From assembly GCF_900176365.1 (NCBI RefSeq), contig NZ_FWXY01000020.1, forward strand, positions 1 through 64,000: DNA of 64,000 nucleotides, given 5' to 3'. Within the stretch, counting starts at the first letter, position 1. Each line of letters starts with the position of its first letter. Source of the stretch: Desulfocicer vacuolatum DSM 3385 (GTDB lineage: Bacteria > Desulfobacterota > Desulfobacteria > Desulfobacterales > Desulfobacteraceae). This document shows positions 1 to 7,049 of this stretch, in pieces. A model generated the notes under the pieces. The model was not told the DNA's origin. It did no database searches and saw nothing but the letters and a program-made list of their open reading frames with translations. Made by a program: the position numbers and the translations under genes.

Positions 1-61
1 TAAAATCAATGGTGATAATCCCTGAATTGGCAAATAGTTATGAGTAGTCTACATAATTCTT

Positions 62-99
62 TTGCCAAAACAACACGAAAATAAGAGATAAGAATTTAA
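62..99 (+). repeat. 38-bp direct repeat, copy 1 (upstream of ACP gene)
   Basis: This leader segment starts TTGCCAAAACAACACG and ends in AAGAATTTAA. It matches positions 1128-1165 at 35 of 38 bases. The two copies lie immediately 5' of the ACP gene and of the ketosynthase gene, so the ACP/nitroreductase pair sits between direct repeats. The match is seen directly; whether it reflects duplication, insertion or a shared control site is inference. Confidence 0.8.
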
Positions 100-112
100 G
101 GAGTCATGTAAA

Positions 113-478
113 ATGAGTACGTTTGAAAAAGTGAGGGAGATCCTGGCAGAAATTTTAGATTTTGATAAAGAGGAAATTTCCCTGGAGAGCTACCTTATAC
201 GGGAGCTTACGGCGGAATCCATTGATCTTTTGGAGGTGGCCCTGGAGCTTTCTTTAAAATTTGGAATCGAGGTTCAAGACGATGATCTTTTTTTGAGAAA
301 CCTGCGCAGCATCCTGATGGATGCCACACAAAGAGGCCTGAATCCCATAACCGCAATTGTGGAAAAACTTCCCCACCTTAACAAAGAGCGCGTGGAAGAG
401 ATGCTGGATGATTTAAAGAAGGGGCCGGTCTTAAAGGTTCAAGATCTTGTCTCCTATGTGGAATATTCATGTCCATGA
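113..478 (+). CDS. Acyl carrier protein-like protein of the biotin cluster
   Basis: A 121-residue protein whose first 80 residues look like an acyl carrier protein. The phosphopantetheine attachment Ser is probably Ser36 in AESIDLL, a variant of the usual DSL motif, followed by the acidic helix typical of ACPs. The C-terminal 40 residues extend beyond a normal ACP of about 80 residues and have no obvious motif. AAGGAG lies 12 bases upstream of the ATG. The stop overlaps the next gene by 10 bp, so the two are probably translationally coupled. Its place ahead of a ketosynthase, a hotdog protein, bioF and bioD suggests it carries the growing pimeloyl chain for biotin rather than serving bulk lipid synthesis. 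That role is inferred from context. Confidence 0.8.
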   Translation: MSTFEKVREILAEILDFDKEEISLESYLIRELTAESIDLLEVALELSLKFGIEVQDDDLFLRNLRSILMDATQRGLNPITAIVEKLPHLNKERVEEMLDDLKKGPVLKVQDLVSYVEYSCP

Positions 479-1110
479 AAACAGGTTTTGACGATTTGGT
501 GACAGCCAGGAGAAGTATCCGAAAATATACCGATGAAAATATTCCTGAATCCCATATTTTGGATATGGTGACCTCGGCAGTAAACGCCCCGTCCCCATCC
601 AACAGGCAGCCGGTGAGATATCTTCACCTGGTTTCTTCTGAATCACGCCAGGGAATCTTAAAGAATATGGAATCAGGATACCATAATATGCTGACACAGG
701 CCCAATCCCTGGAGAAACCCAGAAAAGCCATCAATATCCTCAATCATTATTGGCGTTACTCCTATTTTATGTTCCATGCTCCGGCCCTGTTTGCCGTGGG
801 TGTGGAAAAAAAAGGGGACAGTTTTTCCGGAAAGTTGAACCGTGCCGGGCTCATGGAAGCTAAGGGGCTTGAGACCATGGGATGCGACATCTCTTTGGGG
901 CTTTCCCTGCAGTTTTTTATGTTAAAAGCCGTGGAACTTGGCCTGGGAACCTGTATTTTGACCGCACCCCTCCATTTTCTGGAACGAGAGTGCACCATTT
1001 CCGGGACTGAAAATCTGTCCATTCGATGCTTTTTAACTGTAGGATTCCCAGACGAATATCCCGCTGTTCCAAAACGAAAACAACCCATTGAAATATATAG
1101 AAAAATTTAG
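469..1110 (+). CDS. Nitroreductase-family flavoprotein in biotin operon
   Basis: A 213-residue protein of the nitroreductase fold. The N-terminal ARRSIRKY (residues 13-20) is the usual FMN-phosphate binding start, SPSNRQP (near 42-48) is the second FMN contact, and LGLGTCIL occupies the usual C-terminal position. Family members are FMN-dependent NAD(P)H oxidoreductases with varied substrates. It overlaps the ACP gene by 10 bp and precedes the ketosynthase by 55 bp, one copy of the 38-bp repeat lying between. Since ACP, ketosynthase and a hotdog protein are here but no enoyl reductase is, it could reduce an acyl-ACP intermediate. That is my inference, and a generic quinone or nitro reductase is equally possible. 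Confidence 0.8.
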   Translation: MSMKTGFDDLVTARRSIRKYTDENIPESHILDMVTSAVNAPSPSNRQPVRYLHLVSSESRQGILKNMESGYHNMLTQAQSLEKPRKAINILNHYWRYSYFMFHAPALFAVGVEKKGDSFSGKLNRAGLMEAKGLETMGCDISLGLSLQFFMLKAVELGLGTCILTAPLHFLERECTISGTENLSIRCFLTVGFPDEYPAVPKRKQPIEIYRKI

Positions 1111-1127
1111 TCTGGACAAGTCAGATC

Positions 1128-1165
1128 TTGCCAAAACAATACAAAAATAAGAGATAAGGATTTAA
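1128..1165 (+). repeat. 38-bp direct repeat, copy 2 (upstream of ketosynthase gene)
   Basis: Second copy of the repeat at 62-99, with three mismatches. It ends exactly at the ATG of the ketosynthase and contains the purine-rich stretch GAGATAAGGA that serves as its ribosome binding site. Copy 1 is followed by a different Shine-Dalgarno and a later ATG, so the repeat is not simply a conserved start region. Confidence 0.8.
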
Positions 1166-2335
1166 ATGAAATCGCGTGTCGTAATTACCGGGTCCGCATT
1201 TTTTTCTCCCCTGGGAAACAGCGGAACGGATGTAATTTTTGCCATGGTGGAGAACAGAACCGCTTTTAAAAGGGCAGATTTTGACCTTGATCTGGTGGTT
1301 GCAAAGGTGCCGGATTTTAACCTGAAGACCCATACCGGAAGATATAAAAATGCCCGTTATCTCAACCGGGGGGCTGCCTTTGGTGTGGCCTCAGCCCTCA
1401 GGGCCGTCAAAGACTCCGGGTTGTCCAGAGATATGCTTGAAAGTGCAGGACTGTTCACCGGTGCGGGACCAAATCTTGACCGGGAAGAGCGTTCCGCTCT
1501 CTGGATTTTGAAGTTTCTTCCCAATACCGCTGCTGCTGCCATTGCAGATCTTGTGGGTATCCACGGGGAAGGCATCACCATAAGTACAGCCTGCGCCACC
1601 ACACTTCAGGTGGTGGGGGAGGCGTTTCAAAAAATTAAAAACGGCAATCTTGATGTGGCCCTGGCAGGGGGGGGAGACAGCAGAGTTAATCCCGGAGCCG
1701 CCCGGGCATACAAGATGGCCGGGGCCCTTAGTACAGTAAAGGCAGATCCAGACAAGGTTCATCGTCCCTTTGATCTTGGCCGCAAGGGGTTTGTCATGGG
1801 GGAGGGGGGCGGATTTGTAATCCTGGAATCCCTGGACCATGCAAAAAAAAGGGGTGCCAATATCCTGGCAGAGGTTGCAGGGGCTGGCACATCCATGGAC
1901 GGTGGCAACATGACAGCCCCGGAGTCCTCTGGAATCTGGATGGAAAAGGCTGTAAAAAAGGCCCTCACACAGGCAGAACTCCCCCCTGATAAAATTGACG
2001 TGGTCTCCACCCACGGCACCGGCACCCAGCTTAATGATGCAATGGAGACTGCCCTTATGGAACGTCTGTTTGTCAAAAAATCCCCCCGGATCATAGCCTT
2101 GAAGTCCTGGATCGGGCATCTTTCCACGGCCTGCGGCGTGGTGGAGCTTTCCATCTGTCTTTCCCTTATGAAAAAGGGGATTCTTCCCGCCATAAGAAAT
2201 TTAAAAGATCCATCTTCCCCTTATCTGGATTTCATGACAGAGAGCCGGGAAACTTTTTTTAACACCCTGCTGCTCCAGAATTTCGGGTTTGGCGGTCAAA
2301 ACGCTGCCCTGGTGGTTAAAAAATGGAGAGAGTAG
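1166..2335 (+). CDS. Beta-ketoacyl-ACP synthase (FabF/KAS II-like)
   Basis: A 389-residue thiolase-fold condensing enzyme. The catalytic Cys is Cys143 in ISTACATT, the two histidines are His283 in THGTGT and His318 in GHLSTACG, and the conserved Lys is Lys313. It is somewhat shorter than housekeeping FabF of about 410 residues. KAS enzymes join malonyl-ACP to an acyl primer. The position in a biotin gene cluster suggests a dedicated role in pimeloyl chain elongation, which is inference. The start codon follows repeat copy 2 directly, and the 3' end overlaps the next gene by 13 bp, so co-translation is likely. Confidence 0.85.
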   Translation: MKSRVVITGSAFFSPLGNSGTDVIFAMVENRTAFKRADFDLDLVVAKVPDFNLKTHTGRYKNARYLNRGAAFGVASALRAVKDSGLSRDMLESAGLFTGAGPNLDREERSALWILKFLPNTAAAAIADLVGIHGEGITISTACATTLQVVGEAFQKIKNGNLDVALAGGGDSRVNPGAARAYKMAGALSTVKADPDKVHRPFDLGRKGFVMGEGGGFVILESLDHAKKRGANILAEVAGAGTSMDGGNMTAPESSGIWMEKAVKKALTQAELPPDKIDVVSTHGTGTQLNDAMETALMERLFVKKSPRIIALKSWIGHLSTACGVVELSICLSLMKKGILPAIRNLKDPSSPYLDFMTESRETFFNTLLLQNFGFGGQNAALVVKKWRE

Positions 2336-2772
2336 GTATTAATATCCAGATGGACAGTTTTCATCTCCTGACTTCCGTGACAGAGCTTGATAAGGGGATA
2401 ATTCGGGGAACGGCAGCCTTTATTGACCAACCGGCCTTTGTGGTCATGGAGTCCCTGGCCCAGCTGGGAGCCCTCCATGTGCGATGGCTGTGTGATTTTT
2501 CAAAACATGCCTTTTTGCTTAAGGTGGAGCATTTCTTTCTTCCCGGAGAAAGCCGCATCTCAGGGACATTGGAACTTTCAGGCAAGCTTGTGGTGCGCAG
2601 TCAGACGGCATTTTCCTACGATCTCACAGCATCGGGAATCTGTGAGGCTCCTCTTATGGGAAGATTCTTTTTTTCCGTAAAAGAATATGATGACACCTTT
2701 AAAAAAGAGATTCTAAAAACAAGATACAAGGAGCTGTTTCAATGTTTGAAAAGCGCTTCAGGGATCGTATAA
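2323..2772 (+). CDS. Hotdog-fold FabZ/FabA-like protein lacking the catalytic His
   Basis: A 149-residue protein with the hotdog-fold signature VVMESLAQLGALH (residues 41-52) in the position of the central helix of 3-hydroxyacyl-ACP dehydratases. FabZ enzymes have a His in HFPG just before this helix. Here the equivalent stretch is AAFIDQPAFV with no His, so classical dehydratase chemistry is doubtful while acyl-ACP binding is plausible. The gene overlaps both the ketosynthase (13 bp) and bioF (31 bp). An internal ATG at 2350 is an alternative start. It may be a divergent dehydratase, thioesterase or binding subunit in pimeloyl-ACP formation. Confidence 0.7.
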   Translation: MERVGINIQMDSFHLLTSVTELDKGIIRGTAAFIDQPAFVVMESLAQLGALHVRWLCDFSKHAFLLKVEHFFLPGESRISGTLELSGKLVVRSQTAFSYDLTASGICEAPLMGRFFFSVKEYDDTFKKEILKTRYKELFQCLKSASGIV

Positions 2773-3875
2773 ATCTCCAGCAACTGGAGGGGTTGCACCG
2801 CAATCCCCCGGTTATCGAAAAAAGGGAGGGCCGATTTGTAACCATCAAAGGCCAAAAGGTGTTGAGTTTTGCCTCCAACGACTATCTGGGGCTGGGGGCA
2901 TCCCACCAACTGGCAGCCCAAGTGGGAAAACATTTTAAGGCCTTTGGGTCTTCCGCCTCTTCATCCCGTCTGGTGGCGGGCAACTATCAAACCATCTGCC
3001 GGGCGGAAAAAACCTTTGCCGATTATTTCGGGTATGAGGATGCTCTTTTTTTCTCCAGCGGGTACCAGGCAAATCTGGCCATTCTATCAACCTTGTTTGA
3101 AAAGGGCGACATCCTTATCTTTGACAAGCATGTCCATGCAAGCTGCGTCAAGGGAATAACCTTAAGCGGTGCCGGTCTTAAGGGGTATCGCCACAACAAC
3201 CTTAAACATCTGGAAAAGCGCCTGGAAGCTTTGAATTGTAAAAATAGAGGCGTTGTCACCGAATCCCTGTTCAGCATGGACGGGGATCTTTTGCCCATAA
3301 AACCGTTTGGGGATTTAAAGAAAAAGCATGGATTTTATGGTGTTGTGGATGAAGCCCATGCCTTTGGTGTTCTGGGGGATAAGGGCAGGGGAATTGCCAA
3401 GGGAGTTACAGATATAGCCCTTGGAACCTTTGGCAAGGCCCTGGGGCTTTTTGGCGCTTTTGTGCTGCTGCCCCGGGGGGTAAAGGAGTATCTCATGAAT
3501 TTCGCATCCCCCCTTATTTATACCACCTCCCTTCCCCAGGCCCATGCCCTGGCTGCCGTGGCTGCCCTGGAGCTTGTGGAGCAGGCAGACAATGCCCGGA
3601 AAATAGTAAAGGATGTCAGTGAATCCATGGGCGAAACACTTATCCGGGAAGGATTCCAGGTGTTTGGAAACGCCCATATCATATCTGTCCTCATGGGAGA
3701 TGAGAAAAAGGCGGCACAGGTCTCCCGGGATCTTCTTTCCCTGGGCATCCTGGCTTTTTCGGCCCGTTTTCCCACAGTGCCTTTGGGAAAGGCAATATTG
3801 AGACTGGGCATGACAGCCCTGCACCGGGAAGAGGATATTAAAACCTTTGTAAATGCACTTAAGACGGTGGTCTGA
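2742..3875 (+). CDS. bioF: 8-amino-7-oxononanoate synthase (BioF)
   Basis: A 377-residue PLP enzyme of the alpha-oxoamine synthase family. The PLP Lys is Lys232 in GTFGKALG, DEAHAFG (203-209) carries the cofactor-contacting Asp and His, and the N-terminal SNDYLGL is characteristic. BioF condenses pimeloyl-ACP or pimeloyl-CoA with alanine in the first committed biotin ring step. The length matches the family. It overlaps the hotdog gene and abuts bioD. Related KBL-type enzymes share the fold, but the neighbouring bioD settles the assignment. Confidence 0.92.
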   Translation: MFEKRFRDRINLQQLEGLHRNPPVIEKREGRFVTIKGQKVLSFASNDYLGLGASHQLAAQVGKHFKAFGSSASSSRLVAGNYQTICRAEKTFADYFGYEDALFFSSGYQANLAILSTLFEKGDILIFDKHVHASCVKGITLSGAGLKGYRHNNLKHLEKRLEALNCKNRGVVTESLFSMDGDLLPIKPFGDLKKKHGFYGVVDEAHAFGVLGDKGRGIAKGVTDIALGTFGKALGLFGAFVLLPRGVKEYLMNFASPLIYTTSLPQAHALAAVAALELVEQADNARKIVKDVSESMGETLIREGFQVFGNAHIISVLMGDEKKAAQVSRDLLSLGILAFSARFPTVPLGKAILRLGMTALHREEDIKTFVNALKTVV

Positions 3876-4592
3876 ATGACTTTTTGTAAAAAAATCATGG
3901 TGATGGGAACCGATACGGATGTTGGAAAAACAGTTCTCTCTCTTCTGATCATGCAGAACTTGACGGCAAAAGGGAAAAAACCATTTTATCTCAAGCCTTT
4001 CCAGACCGGATGCGTTGGTCCGTCAGATAGCACAGGTGATGCAGCTTTTATCCACCGCCACACACCCGGGCTTGGGGGGATTGATCCTGCACCTTCCGTT
4101 TTAAACTGCCATAAAAATCCCAAAGCACCATGGTTTGCAGCCCGGGATATGGGACAAACCATTAATCTTCCAAGGACCATGGATCAAATTAAGGAAAAAG
4201 AGTCCAGCCATTCCCATTTGGTGATAGAGGCGGCAGGCGGCCTGCTGGTCCCCCTGACTGAGACCTTGACCGTTGCCGATTTTATAAAACAAAGCAAAGC
4301 CCGGCCGGTGATCGCTGCCCGGGCTGGGCTTGGCACCATAAACCACACCCTGATGACGGTGGAATGCCTGAGAGCCCGGGGAATCACCCCCGGAGGCATT
4401 GTATTTATGGAGACCCCGCAAAAAGAGGAAAAGACTTCAAAAACCATGATTCAAGAGAATATGGAGGCTGTGGAAAAATTTTCCAATGTTCCCGTGGCAG
4501 GGTTCGTGAAAAATATCAGTGATTTCCAGAATCCAGACCCGGATGCTTTAAAAATCGTGGAGTGTCTGTTGAAATCTTGCCATTTTGCCTGA
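3876..4592 (+). CDS. bioD: ATP-dependent dethiobiotin synthetase (BioD)
   Basis: A 238-residue P-loop enzyme beginning with the hallmark GTDTDVGKT (residues 11-19). EAAGGLLVPL matches the conserved EGAGG region that contacts substrate. BioD makes the ureido ring of dethiobiotin from diaminopelargonate, CO2 and ATP. The ATG directly follows the bioF stop with no gap. No bioA or bioB is present in the window; they may lie upstream of base 1. This is the last biotin gene of the operon. Confidence 0.92.
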   Translation: MTFCKKIMVMGTDTDVGKTVLSLLIMQNLTAKGKKPFYLKPFQTGCVGPSDSTGDAAFIHRHTPGLGGIDPAPSVLNCHKNPKAPWFAARDMGQTINLPRTMDQIKEKESSHSHLVIEAAGGLLVPLTETLTVADFIKQSKARPVIAARAGLGTINHTLMTVECLRARGITPGGIVFMETPQKEEKTSKTMIQENMEAVEKFSNVPVAGFVKNISDFQNPDPDALKIVECLLKSCHFA

Positions 4593-4704
4593 AACCTTTT
4601 GTTTTTACAAAGTGAAGGGAGAATGATACTGGGGGCTAAGGTCCTCCGCCATCGAAAAAAAATATTTTTTTTGTTTTTTGAAAAAAAACAGAATTTTGCC
4701 CTCT

Positions 4705-4734
4705 TTGACTTGCAGAAGGGGAAAAAAATATCTG
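4705..4734 (+). promoter_or_regulatory. Candidate sigma70 promoter for the 4790 gene
   Basis: TTGACT is followed after 18 bases by TATCTG. The predicted transcription start near 4741 is about 50 bases before the ATG at 4790, which has AAGGAG nine bases upstream. The surrounding 4593-4789 gap is A/T-rich and has no convincing gene. Confidence 0.4.
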
Positions 4735-4789
4735 CCAAGGCAATATTTCTTTCCAAACCTAAACTGGACAAAGCAAGGAGAAGAGTAAA

Positions 4790-5221
4790 ATGAAAATCAG
4801 AAAACTTAAAATGTCTGAATCAATTAAAAAAGTTTCAACCGTTCAATTCCTGAATAAAGCCCTGTATGCCACCGTGCTTTTAATCATGGGTGCCTGCGGC
4901 ATTGCCACAGCAGACGACAAAATTTATAAAATTCCGCCGTCCAGCACCACTTACTCATCTGTCCCTTATATCTCTGACCATGAGATGGAACAATGTGTTC
5001 GGCTTTACAACGAAATCAGATGGCTTGGTGACGATATTAAAAACAAGCAGACAACTCTGTACACTCAATCCGCCATTAATTCCTATAAAAATCTCGCCGA
5101 CAGGTACTCCTCCATGGTGAACAAATTCAATTGTGACTGCGCAGGAAAACAGTCTGAGTCTGCTTACAGGGCAGCGCAGAAATTAAACAATGAACAAGCA
5201 GGCAGTTCAATTTCCAATTAA
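4790..5221 (+). CDS. Small exported protein, unknown function
   Basis: A 143-residue protein with a positively charged N-terminus, a hydrophobic segment near residues 24-36 (ATVLLIMGACGI) and a probable signal peptidase I site after ATA. A lipoprotein cleavage at MGAC is possible but the lipobox would be poor. The mature part is short and polar, with a Cys pair in CDCAG near the end. I do not recognise a family. It is the first of three consecutive exported small proteins. AAGGAG is well placed before the ATG. Confidence 0.6.
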   Translation: MKIRKLKMSESIKKVSTVQFLNKALYATVLLIMGACGIATADDKIYKIPPSSTTYSSVPYISDHEMEQCVRLYNEIRWLGDDIKNKQTTLYTQSAINSYKNLADRYSSMVNKFNCDCAGKQSESAYRAAQKLNNEQAGSSISN

Positions 5222-5353
5222 TATTTTGCGCCAGAACGCCCATGGGGTGGCTGGATTTCGTTTATCTGATCCACCCTGCAAGGCATGATTTTTACTTGAG
5301 CAGACAATCGATAAAGAACCAATGAACAAAGCAATAACCGGAAAAGAGGGAAA

Positions 5354-5917
5354 ATGAAACTCAATGCAAAGGCTGTCATAACAATAATTTGTCTGATAAT
5401 CGGTGCAGGATCTGCAGGATGCATAACATCGGGCAGTGAACTTGCCGCAGAACAAAAAAAGAACCTTCATCTGGAAATGATGAATAGAGAATTAAGGGAG
5501 AAATCCGCCGACAAGAGTTCAAGAATATCAGAACTTGAAAACAGGCTGGAATCGTGCAGCAAAAGACTGGATGGCGAACGAAACAAAAACAGCAGACTTC
5601 AGTCAGATCTCTCATCATGGAACCGGAAAGAGAAAAACCTTAAAAGCAAAATTGCCGAAGCAGGCCAATCTTTGAAAAATTCCAAAAAGGAAAATCGGGA
5701 ACTCAATTTTATAGCAAAGTATATGGCAGAGCTGGTCCTGGTGGACAATGAAATGCTCAAAAGACACGAAGAGCTGCTGGAGGTTGTGGGAAGTTTAGAA
5801 GAAGTAAACAACTTTGAAACCATCATTCAGTTGATTGAATACACCCAAAAAACCACAAGGGAACTCAGTGTACTGAAATCCAGAAGAGGAGAAATCCTGC
5901 AACGCCTGAGTTATTAG
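5354..5917 (+). CDS. Coiled-coil lipoprotein, unknown function
   Basis: A 187-residue protein with a clear lipoprotein signal: KAVITIICLIIGAG followed by the lipobox SAGC at residues 20-23. The mature protein is highly charged, with heptad-like leucines from about 40 to 120 suggesting a long coiled coil. It is probably anchored to the periplasmic face of a membrane. There is no recognisable enzymatic motif. It lies 132 bp after the previous exported protein and 307 bp before the next. Confidence 0.65.
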   Translation: MKLNAKAVITIICLIIGAGSAGCITSGSELAAEQKKNLHLEMMNRELREKSADKSSRISELENRLESCSKRLDGERNKNSRLQSDLSSWNRKEKNLKSKIAEAGQSLKNSKKENRELNFIAKYMAELVLVDNEMLKRHEELLEVVGSLEEVNNFETIIQLIEYTQKTTRELSVLKSRRGEILQRLSY

Positions 5918-5959
5918 CCCGGTCAACAGGACCCAGTTATGAAGCAATTCTGAAATTTC

Positions 5960-5987
5960 TTGACAAAAAATATCAGCCCATTATAGA
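5960..5987 (+). promoter_or_regulatory. Strong candidate sigma70 promoter upstream of the 6225 gene
   Basis: TTGACA, a 16-base spacer and TATAGA. Transcription would start near 5994 and run through the palindromic element at 6070-6137 before reaching the ATG at 6225, giving a structured 5' leader of about 230 nt. The rest of the 5918-6224 gap shows nothing else. Confidence 0.5.
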
Positions 5988-6069
5988 TACCTGCAATGGT
6001 GGCCATACAATTTTACAACAGGAAATAATATTTTCAGCTCTTGACTTAATTAAACACTCTGCACGTGGG

Positions 6070-6137
6070 TTCTCAATAAACCGCCACGGGCGGACCGACG
6101 AGACCCAATGAGGTCTGCCCATGGCAGTTATTGAGAA
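6070..6137. repeat. Palindromic element D1 containing a B-type core
   Basis: Terminal arms TTCTCAATAA and TTATTGAGAA enclose a second inverted pair, CCGCCACGGGCGGACC and GGTCTGCCCATGGCAG, with a 15-base loop. The outer arms resemble those of the element at 46056-46160. The inner arms are those of repeat family B. A single RNA hairpin of over 20 bp is predicted. Confidence 0.75.
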
Positions 6138-6224
6138 TTTACCTCTGCGCCGGCAATTCCGAAAAATGATATTTTTTACATATTTTTCAAAAATGATGTA
6201 ATCAAAAAGGGACAGGTTCTGACA

Positions 6225-6788
6225 ATGAAAAAAAGCATGGCATCAATGATTAAAACAATTTGCATGATCACAGGAATCCTTTTCATATCATCACAGGCAG
6301 GAGCAGCGCGAATTTCCTTTGATGGAAATCATCTTGCTTCCGGATGGAAAAAACATGCCGCCTACATCGTTAAACACATTTTCAACGGGACAGGCTCCCT
6401 TGTCATAGAAGGAAGAGAGCCCAGCCCGGATGCGGACTCCATTAATATCGGTACTGTTTTCAATACCGATAATGACCGAAAAAAATTCCTGGTCATTACC
6501 ATTGAGAATATAAAAGGGGATTTTCAATGGGGTGGAAAGGTTATGGGATTATCCTTTTCACCAACGAAAATACCCAACTATGACGTTGGCAATACAAACG
6601 CCACCTTTATTGCTCCAGCGGGGTATTCCATGGATGATAATTATATCAACGCATCATTTTATCAAGGCATGAAGTTGTATTATGATATCTCAAACCTGGG
6701 AGATATCATCCAGTTAGGCGCAAAAACTTATGTTTATCAAGGTACCCTTGTGGAGATTTCTTTTGATTTTTCAGATACAATCAACTGA
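6225..6788 (+). CDS. Exported protein, unknown function
   Basis: A 187-residue protein with a typical Sec signal peptide: KKSMASMIKT, a hydrophobic core, then SSQAGAA before ARISFDGNH. The mature part is rich in beta-forming residues, Gly and Asn, and resembles small secreted beta-sandwich proteins, but I cannot name a family. There are no Cys residues in the mature part and no sorting tail. It lies 260 bp upstream of the sigma-like gene, so a link to that island is possible but unproven. Confidence 0.6.
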   Translation: MKKSMASMIKTICMITGILFISSQAGAARISFDGNHLASGWKKHAAYIVKHIFNGTGSLVIEGREPSPDADSINIGTVFNTDNDRKKFLVITIENIKGDFQWGGKVMGLSFSPTKIPNYDVGNTNATFIAPAGYSMDDNYINASFYQGMKLYYDISNLGDIIQLGAKTYVYQGTLVEISFDFSDTIN

Positions 6789-7049
6789 AGGATGCTGAAT
6801 TTGAATACCGGGCTGGTCATAAGATGGGCCACTTGAGAGCATGGAGGCTCATAAGTTCTTGGAATATAATTAAATATTTTTTAACTTTATTAAAAGTGCC
6901 CGAGGTTATGATCAAGCCCTGAATACCATCTGATGCTCAACATCCCCTGGATTATAGATTCAGGGGATGTTTTGTTGGTCGTATCTAAAATATTACACCT
7001 GAAAATTCAAGTATCCCATGCCCATTCGCCCCAAAAGGAGATTTAACCA

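Noticed and set aside
1391-2119. 242-residue minus-strand ORF
   Set aside because: It is a shadow of the ketosynthase gene, whose catalytic residues are all intact on the plus strand.
4599-4793. 64-residue plus-strand ORF
   Set aside because: It is a Lys/Phe-rich translation of an A/T-rich spacer, overlaps the next start and has no recognisable domain.
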